Source: Streptomyces prunicolor NBRC 13075
GTDB taxonomy: Bacteria > Actinomycetota > Actinomycetes > Streptomycetales > Streptomycetaceae
Length of the DNA: 52,369 nucleotides
Reading direction: 5' to 3'
Assembly (NCBI RefSeq): GCF_000367365.1
Contig: NZ_BARF01000078.1
Location: 1-52,369, forward strand
In this document: in pieces, positions 15,990 through 23,903 of the stretch
Numbering within the stretch: the first letter of the stretch is position 1
How the letters are laid out: each line of letters starts with the position of its first letter
Program-made: the position numbers and the translations under genes
Notes under the pieces: generated by a model
Database searches by the model: none
What the model was told of the DNA's origin: nothing
Seen by the model: the letters and a program-made list of their open reading frames with translations, nothing else

Positions 15990-17732
15990 CTACTCCCCCA
16001 GCAGCCTCCGCACCCGCTCCTGGCCCACCGCGAGCAGCAGCGTGGGCAGACGCGGCCCGGTGTCGCGACCGACCAGCAGGTGGTAGAGGAGGGCGAAGAA
16101 CGTCCGCTGGGCGGTCTTGATCTCCGGCGGGAGTTCCTTGGCGGTCGCGTCGGCGGAGAAGCCGGCCTGGACCTTGGGGACGCCGTAGACGAGGTGGCTC
16201 AGGCCGTCCAGGGACCAGTGGTCGGCGAGGCCGTCGCGCAGCAGTCGTAGGGACTGCTGGGAGGGCTCGTCGAGGGACTTGAGGAGTTCCGTGTCGGGTT
16301 CCTCGCGTACGACGGTCCGCTGGTCGGCGGGGACGTGCGTGTTGATCCAGGCCTCGGCCTTGTCGAGCCGGGGGCGGACCTCGTCGAGGTTGGACAGCGG
16401 GTCGGCGGGGTCGAGTTCGCTGAGGATGCGCAGTGTCTGGTCCTCGGCTCCGGCGGTGATGTCGGCGACGGACGCGAGGGTCCGGTACGGCATCGGCCGG
16501 GGCGTGCGCGGGAGTTCACCGGCGGCGGTACGCACGGCACGGGAGTGCGCGGCGAGGTCGGCGGGCAGGGCTGCGCCCTCCGCGACCTTCCCGTCCAGCT
16601 TGTCCCACTCGTCGTAGAGGCGCTGGATCTCCTGGTCGAAGGCGATCTTGAAGGACTGGTTGGGGCGGCGGCGGGCGTAGAGCCAGCGCAGCAGCTGCGG
16701 TTCCATGATCTGGAGCGCGTCGGCCGGGGTGGGGACCCCGCCCTTGCTGCTGGACATCTTGGCCATGCCGCTGATCCCGACGAAGGCGTACATGGGCCCG
16801 ATGGGCCGCTCGCCGCCGAAGATCCCGACGATCTGCCCGCCGACCTGGAACGAGGACCCCGGAGACGAGTGGTCGACACCGCTCGGCTCGAAGATGACGC
16901 CCTCGTAGGCCCAGCGCATCGGCCAGTCGACCTTCCAGACCAGCTTGCCGCGGTTGAACTCGCTGAGCAGGACGGTCTCGGTGAAGCCGTCCTCGGTGCA
17001 GACGTACGTCAGCTCGGTGGTGTCGTCGTCGTACGCCGTGACGGTGGTGAGGTCCTTGCCGCAGCTGCCGCAGAAGGGCTTGTACGGGAAGTACCCGGCG
17101 GAACCGGAGCTGCCGTCGTCCTCCTCGGCCGCGCCGGACCCCTCCTCGGCCTCCAACTCGGCGGCATCGACGGCCTTCTGCTGCTGCTTCTTCGGCGGGG
17201 CCTTCTTGGTGCGGTACTGCTCGAGGATCGCGTCGATGTCGCCGCGGTGCTTCATGGCGTGCAGGATCTGCTCGCGGTACACGCCGGAGGTGTACTGCGC
17301 GGTCTGGCTGATCCCGTCGAACTCCACGCCCAGCTCGGCGAGGGAGGCGACCATCGCGGCCTTGAAGTGCTCGGCCCAGTTCGGGTACGGCGATCCGGCC
17401 GGGGCGGGTACGGAGGTCAGCGGCTTCCCGATGTGCTCGGCCCAGCTGGCGTCCGTCCCCTCGACCCCGTTGGGCACCTTGCGGTAGCGGTCGTAGTCGT
17501 CCCAGGAGATGAGGTGCCGGACCTCGTGACCCCGGCGGCGGATCTCGTCGGCGACGAGGTGCGGGGTCATGACCTCGCGCAGATTGCCGAGGTGGATGGG
17601 GCCGGACGGGGACAGCCCGGACGCGACGACGACAGGTTTGCCGGGGGCCCGACGCTCCGACTCCTCGATGACCTCATCCGCGAAACGGGAGACCCAGTCG
17701 GTGGTCTCGGTGCTCTGAGCCACGATCGGCAC
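15990..17732 (-). CDS. lysS: Lysyl-tRNA synthetase, class I
   Basis: 580 residues from the GTG at 17732 (AAGGAC upstream), giving VPIVAQSTETTDW, the usual start of actinobacterial homologues. The class I motifs are present: SPSGPIHLGN (HIGH equivalent, about 45) and KMSSSKGG (KMSKS). A zinc-binding-like CGSCGKD follows a low-complexity acidic/Ser insert after KKAPPKKQQQK. The enzyme charges tRNA-Lys with lysine in the cytoplasm. This is the archaeal-type LysRS rather than the class II enzyme of most bacteria. It is divergent from argS with about 255 bases between, so the two are likely co-regulated. The class II enzyme, if present, lies outside the window. Confidence 0.96.
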   Translation of the reverse strand: MPIVAQSTETTDWVSRFADEVIEESERRAPGKPVVVASGLSPSGPIHLGNLREVMTPHLVADEIRRRGHEVRHLISWDDYDRYRKVPNGVEGTDASWAEHIGKPLTSVPAPAGSPYPNWAEHFKAAMVASLAELGVEFDGISQTAQYTSGVYREQILHAMKHRGDIDAILEQYRTKKAPPKKQQQKAVDAAELEAEEGSGAAEEDDGSSGSAGYFPYKPFCGSCGKDLTTVTAYDDDTTELTYVCTEDGFTETVLLSEFNRGKLVWKVDWPMRWAYEGVIFEPSGVDHSSPGSSFQVGGQIVGIFGGERPIGPMYAFVGISGMAKMSSSKGGVPTPADALQIMEPQLLRWLYARRRPNQSFKIAFDQEIQRLYDEWDKLDGKVAEGAALPADLAAHSRAVRTAAGELPRTPRPMPYRTLASVADITAGAEDQTLRILSELDPADPLSNLDEVRPRLDKAEAWINTHVPADQRTVVREEPDTELLKSLDEPSQQSLRLLRDGLADHWSLDGLSHLVYGVPKVQAGFSADATAKELPPEIKTAQRTFFALLYHLLVGRDTGPRLPTLLLAVGQERVRRLLGE

Positions 17733-17865
17733 GTCCTTCTTTCTGGCACGGGGCAGCCGGTACGGTCGCACGACTGACCGTTTCATTGTCCCAGCCAAGC
17801 CCACATCCACGAAAACGCCTTTTCCAAGCCCGTGACTGTGAGGCACCCCGGGGGCGGAGGCGTCT

Positions 17866-17911
17866 TTTAGGGGCGCGGGGAACTGCGCGACCAGCCCCCA
17901 CCGGGCCCGCA
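17866..17911. repeat. Common Streptomyces intergenic repeat (GGGGCGCGGGGAACTGCGCG type)
   Basis: The stretch from about TTTTAGGGGCGCGGGG through CGACCAGCCCCCACC matches, from memory, a short element scattered between genes in many Streptomyces genomes. It can fold with GGGGC pairing to GCCCC. Here it sits between lysS and argS. Confidence 0.6.
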
Positions 17912-17987
17912 CCCGAAAAACTCGCTTTACCCCCCGTGGGATACTGACCGTGTCTACCAAACCCACGAGGAGAACGGCTCCCACCCC

Positions 17988-19757
17988 ATGACCTCGGTCA
18001 CGTCACTCACCGACCAAGTCCACCAGCACCTCGCGACCGCCCTCACGGCAACCCTGCCGGAGGCCGACGCGGACCCCCTGCTGCGACGGAGTGACCGTGC
18101 CGACTTCCAGGCGAACGGCATCCTCGCCCTCGCCAAGAAGGCCAAGGCCAACCCCCGGGACCTGGCGACCCAGGTCGTGGCGAACGTGGTCACCGGCGAC
18201 GTGATCAAGGACATCGAGGTCTCCGGCCCCGGCTTCCTGAACGTGACGATCACCGACCGGGCGATCACCCGGAACCTCGCGGAGCGCTACGCCGACGACA
18301 CGGATCGCCTCGGTGTCCCCCTCGCCGAACACCCCGGCACGACGGTCATCGACTACGCCCAGCCGAACGTGGCGAAGGAGATGCACGTCGGCCACCTCCG
18401 TTCCGCGGTGATCGGCGACGCCCTCGTCCAACTCCTGGAGTTCACCGGCGAGTCGGTGGTCCGGCGGCATCACATCGGCGACTGGGGAACGCAGTTCGGC
18501 ATGCTGATCCAGTATCTGGACGAGCACCCGGGCGAGTTGGACCACGCCGACGCGGAGATCTCCGGCGAGGAGGCGATGTCGAACCTCGACCGCCTCTACA
18601 AGGCCGCGCGCAAACTCTTCGACTCCGACGAGGAGTTCAAGACGCGGGCCCGGCGCAGGGTCGTAGACCTCCAGGCCGGCGAACCCCAAACCCTCGCCGC
18701 CTGGCAGAAGTTCGTGGACGAGTCGAAGATCTACTTCTTCTCCGTCTTCGAGAAGCTGGACATGGAGATCCGGGACGCGGACATCGTCGGCGAGTCGGGT
18801 TACAACGACATGCTGGACGAGACGTGCCGCCTCCTGGAGGAGTCCGGGGTGGCGGAGATCTCGGAGGGCGCGCTGTGCGTGTTCTTCGACGAGATCAAGG
18901 GCCCGGACGGCAAGCGGACCCCGCTGATCGTCCGCAAGTCCGACGGCGGCTACGGCTACGCGGCGACGGACCTGTCGGCGATCAGGGACCGGGTCTTCAA
19001 CCTGAAGGCGACGAGCCTCCTCTACGTCGTCGACGTGCGCCAGTCCCTGCACTTCAAGATGGTCTTCGAGACCGCGAAGCGGGCCGGCTGGCTCAACGAC
19101 GACGTGACGGCGTACCAGTTGGCGTTCGGCACGATCCTCGGCAAGGACGGCAAGCCGTTCAAGACGCGTGAGGGTGTGTCGGTGAAGCTGGAGGACCTCC
19201 TCGACGAGGCGGTCCAGCGCGCCACCGCGGTCGTCCGGGACAAGGCCGAGAAGGTGGGCCTGACCGAGCAGGAGATCGTCGACAACGGCCGTGACGTCGG
19301 CATCGGCGCGGTGAAGTACGCCGACCTGTCGACGTCCGCCGTGCGGGACTACAAGTTCGACCTGGACCAGATGGTGTCGCTGAGCGGTGACACGTCGGTG
19401 TACCTCCAGTACGCGTACGCCCGGATCCAGTCGATCCTCCGAAAGGCGGGCGAGGCTCGGCCCTCAGCCCACCCGGAGCTCGAACTGGCCCCGGCGGAGC
19501 GGGCGTTGGGCCTGCACCTGGACCAGTTCAGCGAGGTGGTGGCGGAGGCGGCCAAGGAGTACGCCCCGCACAAGCTGACGGCGTACCTGTACCAACTGGC
19601 GTCCACGCTCACGACGTTCTACGACCAGTGCCACGTGCTGTCGCCCGACAACGCCCCGGAGGTCGTCGAGAACCGCCTGTTCCTGGTGGACTTGACGGCG
19701 CGGACGTTGCAGCGGGGGATGGCCCTGCTGGGCATCAGGACGCCCGAGCGCCTCTGA
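17988..19757 (+). CDS. argS: Arginyl-tRNA synthetase
   Basis: 589 residues. The N-terminal additional domain (about 1-110) leads into the catalytic core with the HIGH-equivalent AKEMHVGHLRSAVIGD near residue 130 and IGDWGTQFGMLI. The KMSKS position carries the degenerate form usual in ArgRS (FKTREGVSVKLEDLLDEA), and the C-terminal DALR anticodon-binding domain begins near LQYAYARIQSILRKAGEA. It charges tRNA-Arg in the cytoplasm. A GAGGAGAA lies about 16 bases before the ATG, slightly far, but the N-terminus (MTSVTSLTDQVHQHL) fits homologues. It is divergent from lysS and followed by convergent peptidoglycan-binding genes. Confidence 0.97.
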   Translation: MTSVTSLTDQVHQHLATALTATLPEADADPLLRRSDRADFQANGILALAKKAKANPRDLATQVVANVVTGDVIKDIEVSGPGFLNVTITDRAITRNLAERYADDTDRLGVPLAEHPGTTVIDYAQPNVAKEMHVGHLRSAVIGDALVQLLEFTGESVVRRHHIGDWGTQFGMLIQYLDEHPGELDHADAEISGEEAMSNLDRLYKAARKLFDSDEEFKTRARRRVVDLQAGEPQTLAAWQKFVDESKIYFFSVFEKLDMEIRDADIVGESGYNDMLDETCRLLEESGVAEISEGALCVFFDEIKGPDGKRTPLIVRKSDGGYGYAATDLSAIRDRVFNLKATSLLYVVDVRQSLHFKMVFETAKRAGWLNDDVTAYQLAFGTILGKDGKPFKTREGVSVKLEDLLDEAVQRATAVVRDKAEKVGLTEQEIVDNGRDVGIGAVKYADLSTSAVRDYKFDLDQMVSLSGDTSVYLQYAYARIQSILRKAGEARPSAHPELELAPAERALGLHLDQFSEVVAEAAKEYAPHKLTAYLYQLASTLTTFYDQCHVLSPDNAPEVVENRLFLVDLTARTLQRGMALLGIRTPERL

Positions 19758-19796
19758 GACCGGTAACCGGCCCGTACCGTCCCGTGTCGAGCCGGA

Positions 19797-20252
19797 TCAG
19801 CAGCCGGTGGAGTTGAGGTCCGAGAACGCTGCCTGGAACCGCAGTCCGGCGTCCCCGTCGACAGTGAGGCCGTAGCCGAAGAGGTTCAGGTAGCGCTGCA
19901 GCGGAACGAGCGTGTTGGTTGCGGGGTCTCCGTAGACGGGGCCGGCGCGGAGGCCCAGGTCGTTGAACATGGTCTGCGCCGCCCGCCAGCTCTCGGAGCC
20001 GAGAATCCCGTTGATCGGGCCGGGGTCGTAGCCGTTGTCGCGCAGTCGGCACTGCCAGTCCTTCGCCCGTTCCGTGCTCAGGCCAAAGTTGTTCGGCGGG
20101 ATCGGGATGCCGATGGTCGGTGCGTTCACCGCCGGCTTGGCAGCGGGCGGGGATGCCGCGAAGCTCGTGCCCGCGGTCGCCAGGCTTCCCACGGAGAGCC
20201 CCACGACGGCGGTGACGCCCACCAGGGTCCGGGCCAGAACATTCGATCGCAT
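19797..20252 (-). CDS. Secreted peptidoglycan-binding-domain protein (1)
   Basis: 151 residues from the ATG at 20252 (AAAGGGC upstream). MRSNVLARTLVGVTAVVGLS... ending SFAAS is a Sec signal peptide, so the protein is exported. The mature part contains two PG_binding_1-like helical repeats: one around LSTERAKDWQCRLRDNGYDP with NGILGSESWRAAQTMFNDLG, and a degenerate second one around LVPLQRYLNLFGYGLTVDGD. Two cysteines (in WQC and the C-terminal Cys) may pair outside the cell. The signal peptide is nearly the same as that of the gene at 20335-20805, marking a tandem duplication. There is no catalytic domain, so it could bind wall material or act as a ligand for the neighbouring receptors. Confidence 0.82.
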   Translation of the reverse strand: MRSNVLARTLVGVTAVVGLSVGSLATAGTSFAASPPAAKPAVNAPTIGIPIPPNNFGLSTERAKDWQCRLRDNGYDPGPINGILGSESWRAAQTMFNDLGLRAGPVYGDPATNTLVPLQRYLNLFGYGLTVDGDAGLRFQAAFSDLNSTGC

Positions 20253-20290
20253 GCGGGTGCCCTTTCGAGTCGCTGTTTCGACTGACGCGG

Positions 20291-20326
20291 CCGTGGCCCG
20301 TCCTCCCCGGGGAGGACGGGCCACGG
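20291..20326. terminator. 36-bp perfect palindrome between the two secreted peptidoglycan-binding genes
   Basis: The 18-base arms 20291-20308 and 20309-20326 are perfect inverse complements with no spacer (centre CCCCGGGG). It begins nine bases after the upstream gene's stop on the minus strand. It is probably a terminator or attenuator that partly separates expression of the two genes. Confidence 0.85.
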
Positions 20327-20334
20327 TCTGTCGG

Positions 20335-20805
20335 TCAGCTTCCGTAGACGCTCACGCACCAGTTGGCGAAGGTCGCGAACGCCGCCTGGGTGCCGGAGCC
20401 CGCGATGCCATCGATCTTGCCCGTGTAGCCCCAGCCGTTGTCGCGCAGGAAGCGCTGGAGCGCGGATACCGTGCCGCCACCGACGATGCCGTCGATGTTG
20501 CCGGTGTAGCCGTGGTGCGCCTTCAGGAAACGCTGCATGGCCTGCCAGCTGTGGGTGCCGAGCTGCCCGTCGATCGTGTCGGTGTATTGGTAGTACTGCG
20601 CCAGCCAGTGCTGAACGCCCTTGGCCTGAGCGGTGCTCAGGCCAAGGTTGACCGTGTCCAGGATCTGGACAGGCTGCGTGACCGCGGCCGGCTTCGCGGT
20701 GTGCGTGGCCGCGAAGGCCCCGCTCGCGCCGGCCAGGCTGCCGGCGGCGAGGCCGACGACGGCGGTGACGCTGACGAGCGCCTTCGCCACAGTGTTGGAT
20801 CGCAT
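20335..20805 (-). CDS. Secreted peptidoglycan-binding-domain protein (2)
   Basis: 156 residues from the ATG at 20805. The signal peptide (MRSNTVAKALVSVTAVVGLA, ending GAFAATH) matches its paralogue at 19797-20252. The mature part has two clean peptidoglycan-binding-type repeats: GLSTAQAKGVQHWLAQYYQY with TIDGQLGTHSWQAMQRFL, and then GNIDGIVGGGTVSALQRFLR followed by GKIDGIAGSGTQAAFATF. The recurring (D/N)G-x-(I/L)G-x-x(S/T) turn is the family's binding loop. No enzyme domain is attached. It is transcribed away from two HTH-membrane proteins across a 313-base intergenic region containing an inverted repeat, suggesting shared control. Confidence 0.87.
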   Translation of the reverse strand: MRSNTVAKALVSVTAVVGLAAGSLAGASGAFAATHTAKPAAVTQPVQILDTVNLGLSTAQAKGVQHWLAQYYQYTDTIDGQLGTHSWQAMQRFLKAHHGYTGNIDGIVGGGTVSALQRFLRDNGWGYTGKIDGIAGSGTQAAFATFANWCVSVYGS

Positions 20806-21118
20806 TGCTCCCCCTCGGGTCGCGATTCGGCGCCTGATGGTGTCGGCGCCGGGTGACGACACGACAATGCGGGCCAGACAACGAGGGCGGCCACAGTTGC
20901 CGCGAAAGTGACGGCCTCGCGGGACGTCACCTCCCAGGGCCTGCGGGGACGCGGTCCGCCGGGACGGCACGGCGGGACGGCTGTGGCGCGCGGTGGCCGG
21001 TTCCCGACCCGCGCGGGAACCTTTTGCCGCTGCACTCCGTGGACCCTCATGCACAATGCCACCGGGGACAGGGGCCGTTGACCGCGGATCCCCTGAAGTG
21101 AACGCGAGTGGGGGACAC
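20806..21118. other. 313-base divergent intergenic region with inverted repeat
   Basis: There is no convincing gene here. It separates the secreted peptidoglycan-binding genes from the HTH-membrane pair and so carries promoters in both directions. The main structure is the GGTTCCCG-N7-CGGGAACC repeat at 20999-21021. GGGAACC followed by TTTT could alternatively be part of a promoter recognised by an ECF sigma factor. A ribosome site (GGGGGA) lies just before 21119. Confidence 0.5.
20999..21021. promoter_or_regulatory. Inverted repeat GGTTCCCG-N7-CGGGAACC
   Basis: Perfect 8-bp arms at 20999-21006 and 21014-21021 lie about 97 bases upstream of the HTH-membrane gene at 21119, in a divergent promoter region. 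There is no upstream plus-strand gene to terminate, so an operator is the more likely role. Confidence 0.5.
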
Positions 21119-21943
21119 ATGTCGCGTTGGAAGAAGCTGCCTGCACAACTCGACCCGTGTGCAAGACAGTTGGTGATCCGACTACGTCGGCTGAAGGACC
21201 ACAGCGGGCTGAGCATCCGTCAGCTCGCGGCGAGAACGGGGTACAGCCCGAAGTCCTGGGAGCGCTACCTGGGCGGCCGGACTCTGCCGCCCCGAGAGGC
21301 CGTCGAGGCCCTGGCCCGGATCGCGGGCGACGACGATCCGACCCGGCTGCTCGCACTCCACGAGGTCGCGGCGGAGGGCTGGGGGTCCCCACAACACCGG
21401 GAGCCGGAGCCGGAGCCGGAGTCGGAGCCGGGCATGGAAGTCCTCTCGGCCGGAGCCGAGAACCCGGCCGCCCCGCACGGGCGTTCCCTGCTCATCGCCC
21501 TCGTGGCAGGCGCGGTGACCCTGGTGCTGGCCGTCTCCTCGGCGGTGCTCATCACCGTACGGATCATGAACGACAACAACGACGGCGACCACGACAACAA
21601 CAGCGGCAGCGCTACGGCGGCCATGGCCCCGCTCGCCGCCCCGCCGGCGAGCCCCTCGCCGGCGCCGACGCAGCCGCCGTACACCTGCCGTCTGAAGCGT
21701 GTCGACGGTCTCTGGTACGCGGGCAACAGCCGCACCCGGGAGGACACCGTGGTGTACGGCAACGTCGGGGTGGAGGTGGCCGAGGCGCAGTGTCTGCTGC
21801 GTCGGGCGGGTTTCTCGCCGGGGGGCATCGACGGGGAGTTCGGTCCGCTGACCTTGGGCGCGGTCAAGACGCTCCAGAAGCACGCGGGGCTGCACGTGGA
21901 CGGGATGGTCGGGCCGCACACCTGGAAAGTCCTCCGAGGATGA
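21119..21943 (+). CDS. HTH-transmembrane-peptidoglycan-binding protein
   Basis: 274 residues from the ATG at 21119. Residues about 18-75 form an XRE-like helix-turn-helix (VIRLRRLKDHSGLSIRQLAA, TGYSPKSWERYLGGRTLPP). A Pro/Glu repeat and a single membrane helix (about 128-150, LIALVAGAVTLVLAVSSAVL) follow. The external part has an Asp/Asn-rich spacer, a Pro-rich stalk, a Cys pair (TCRLKRVDG and EAQCLLRRA), and a PG_binding_1 domain ending GEFGPLTLGAVKTLQKHAGL. This places a DNA-binding head in the cytoplasm and a wall-binding domain outside, a membrane-bound one-component sensor layout. It is coupled (ATGA) to a sister gene with the same HTH. Confidence 0.85.
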   Translation: MSRWKKLPAQLDPCARQLVIRLRRLKDHSGLSIRQLAARTGYSPKSWERYLGGRTLPPREAVEALARIAGDDDPTRLLALHEVAAEGWGSPQHREPEPEPESEPGMEVLSAGAENPAAPHGRSLLIALVAGAVTLVLAVSSAVLITVRIMNDNNDGDHDNNSGSATAAMAPLAAPPASPSPAPTQPPYTCRLKRVDGLWYAGNSRTREDTVVYGNVGVEVAEAQCLLRRAGFSPGGIDGEFGPLTLGAVKTLQKHAGLHVDGMVGPHTWKVLRG

Positions 21944-22767
21944 ACCAACTGGACTCCTCTTTGCGGGAGTTGAAGACGCGCACCGGCCTGAGCCTGGCGG
22001 GCCTCGCCGCGAAGACGCCGTACAGCAAGTCGTCCTGGGAGCGCTACCTCAACGGCAAGACCCTGCCCCCGAGGGAGGCGGTGGAGGAGCTGTGCCGGCT
22101 CGCGGGGGAGCCGGAGGGCCGGTGCGTCGCGCTGTGGGAGATCGCGGAGGCGGAGACGAGCGGACGCGGCGTGTGGGAGGAGACACCACCGCCGCCACCG
22201 CCCGCTCCGGTACGGGTGCCGGTACCGGTGCCAGTACCGACGCCGAAGGTCACGGAATCCGGTCACCGGGGCGTGGCCGCGCTGGCCGCGCTCGGGTCCG
22301 TGTGTGCGGTGGCAGTGGCCGGTGTGGTGGTCGCCCTGCTGTTGCTCCCCCACCACCGCGAACCGCGCGCGTCCTCGACCACCGCCGTCGGGCAGTGGTG
22401 CCCCGGGTCGACCTGCTCGGGCAGAGACCCGCAGGCCATGCACTGCGCCGCCCAGGCGGACTCCCTGGGCATGTACGGGACGGCCACCGGGGCCTGGCTG
22501 CAACTGCGGCACAGCAGGGAGTGCAGGACGAGCTGGGTGCGGATGTGGGGCGCCCGGATCGGCGACCGCATCGAACTGACCGTGACCGGCCGGGCGGGCT
22601 CCGTCCGCCGCGCGGAGGTCACGACCTCCGAGGAGGCGAACACGTACATCTACACCCTCATGGCCGTGACCCGCCCCGGAACCGTCGTCCGGGCCTGCTT
22701 CCAGCCAGCGGCGAAAACGGGGGCGGCGGCGGGGAAGAGGGAGTGCTTTGACGGACGGGTGAACTAG
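21940..22767 (+). CDS. HTH-transmembrane-DUF2690 protein
   Basis: 275 residues; the ATG at 21940 overlaps the previous stop. The HTH (about 5-60) is close to that of the upstream gene: SLAGLAAKTPYSKSSWERYL and GKTLPPREAVEELCRL. A Pro-rich linker and one membrane helix (about 108-135) precede an extracellular domain with four to six cysteines: WCPGSTCSGRDPQAMHCAA, RHSRECRTSWVRMWG and VRACFQP. The C-G-x-D-P...C pattern and S-x-x-C-x-x-x-W-x-R are the DUF2690 signature. The function of DUF2690 is unknown, but its repeated pairing with this HTH in Streptomyces suggests signalling. Its 3' end overlaps the convergent immunity candidate by four bases. Confidence 0.85.
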   Translation: MNQLDSSLRELKTRTGLSLAGLAAKTPYSKSSWERYLNGKTLPPREAVEELCRLAGEPEGRCVALWEIAEAETSGRGVWEETPPPPPPAPVRVPVPVPVPTPKVTESGHRGVAALAALGSVCAVAVAGVVVALLLLPHHREPRASSTTAVGQWCPGSTCSGRDPQAMHCAAQADSLGMYGTATGAWLQLRHSRECRTSWVRMWGARIGDRIELTVTGRAGSVRRAEVTTSEEANTYIYTLMAVTRPGTVVRACFQPAAKTGAAAGKRECFDGRVN

Positions 22768-23042
22768 CCTGGCAGGCCGAACCAAGAAGGGGCGAGGAGT
22801 TCCGCCGCCATCCTCGCCCAGTCGTCCTCGTCGTCCCACCAGCGACGATCCTCATACGAGGCACCGTCCCAGTCGAGAGCCGCGCTGAAGGTTGCGGCCA
22901 ACCTGTTCAAGGTCACCGCTTCCAGTTCACGACTCGCGGCGAGATCCAGCCTCATGACCTGGTCCGTCTCGTCGGCATGCCGAGCAGTTGCGAATCCAGG
23001 GAGGAGGTCCGGGCGACTCCCGTAGGGATTTTCGACCATCAT
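22764..23042 (-). CDS. Small acidic protein, candidate immunity protein for the orphan toxin
   Basis: 92 residues from the ATG at 23042, which overlaps the TGA of the upstream toxin-like frame (ATGA). The sequence starts MMVENPYGSRPDLLPGF and ends in an acidic, Trp-rich segment (YEDRRWWDDEDDWARMAAEL). Small acidic proteins coupled to a toxin C-terminus are typical immunity proteins. The open frame extends a further 18 codons upstream inside the toxin, but the overlap argues for this start. I do not recognise the family. Its stop overlaps the DUF2690 gene's end by four bases. Confidence 0.6.
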   Translation of the reverse strand: MMVENPYGSRPDLLPGFATARHADETDQVMRLDLAASRELEAVTLNRLAATFSAALDWDGASYEDRRWWDDEDDWARMAAELLAPSWFGLPG

Positions 23043-23611
23043 GTGTTCCGCCTCAACCACGGAGTGACGCTCGTACCGGGCCACCTGATAGCCCACTTGC
23101 GAACCGAAGCGCCCTTTCCTGTCATGACATTGATGTGCGTCCCCTTGGCGTCATCGACATCCAGCCGGAATTCCCTGTACTCTCCGCCGCTCTTTCCCGT
23201 GAACCCGGTCTTTCTTCCATAGATTTCCGTCGCAGCCTCAAAGCGGCCGATCATCGGCGACCTCGTCCCGGCGTCAAGACTACCCATTCCAAGGCGCCGG
23301 TTACGCACCGTGTGCTTCGAGCGCCGGCACGAGCGCCGTGGCCCGGCGGGCCTGAAGCCATGATCCACCTCCCAATGATCAACCTCATGATCCGCCGCCT
23401 CACCGCGGAATCCACCCCAAGCCGGCGCGGCGCACAAAACGCCCTCAACCCTGCAATCCGGGATGAAACAACGGGAGAAAACGACCTCGCAGAAGAGCTT
23501 CCGCTGCCCGCTGCGCCAAGCGCGAAATGGATCCAGCGTGGAAATCTCCGAAGAAGCCGCCTCCAAGCCGGACAAGAATTTCGAAATCAATTCTGTCAGC
23601 ATGATTTCCAT
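23039..23611 (-). pseudogene. Orphan polymorphic-toxin C-terminal fragment
   Basis: An open frame of 190 codons. Only the last roughly 80 residues look like a conserved protein: GTRSPMIGRFEAATEIYG, SGGEYREFRLDVDD, KGTHINVMTGKGASVRKW and WPGTSVTP before the stop. The KG-x-HIN and GKG-x-W-x-PG elements resemble, from memory, a toxin domain found at the end of RHS-type proteins (type 24-like). The first half (to about 110) is Arg/Cys-rich and looks like degenerate or non-coding sequence. No secretion signal or RHS repeats precede it. I read it as an orphan toxin tip, left or stored downstream of the complete RHS gene and followed by its coupled immunity gene. Whether it is expressed is unknown. 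Confidence 0.55.
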
Positions 23612-23650
23612 CCTGGAAGAATCGACGTATTCAACCTCAGGAGAGGGTTT

Positions 23651-23903
23651 CTAGGCAGTCGATGCCAGCCCGTCCAGCAGCTCCGGCAACTGCTCCATCA
23701 AGGTCGACATGTCATATGACACATCAAATCCCCCAGTCCTCACTGCCAAACCCTGCAATGTGGAACCTGCAGCCAATTTCCGACAAGATTCCACAGGCTC
23801 GCATCACAAGGTACTCGTACCCATCACTCTCCTCCAGAGGTTCGGAGGCCAGACTTGAAGCAGTGACTTCAGACGGACACGACAAGCTGAATTCGAAGGT
23901 CAT
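23651..23903 (-). pseudogene. Frameshifted immunity-like gene
   Basis: Two overlapping frames together give one coherent protein. The ATG at 23903 starts MTFEFSLSCPSEVTASSLAS, continuing through GYEYLVMRACGILSEIG and HIAGFGSEDWG, then stops at a TGA. A second frame carries FDVSYDMSTLMEQLPELLDG and ends at 23651. Removing one G from the GGGGG run at about 23735-23739 (plus-strand C5) joins them into 83 residues. The size, the EDWGFDVSYDMS pattern and the position downstream of an RHS toxin suggest an immunity protein. It is either inactivated or a homopolymer sequencing error. I cannot name the family. Confidence 0.6.

Noticed and set aside
17733..17987. tRNA or T-box-like leader between lysS and argS
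   Set aside because: No cloverleaf or T-box motif was found; the structured part matches a common Streptomyces intergenic repeat.
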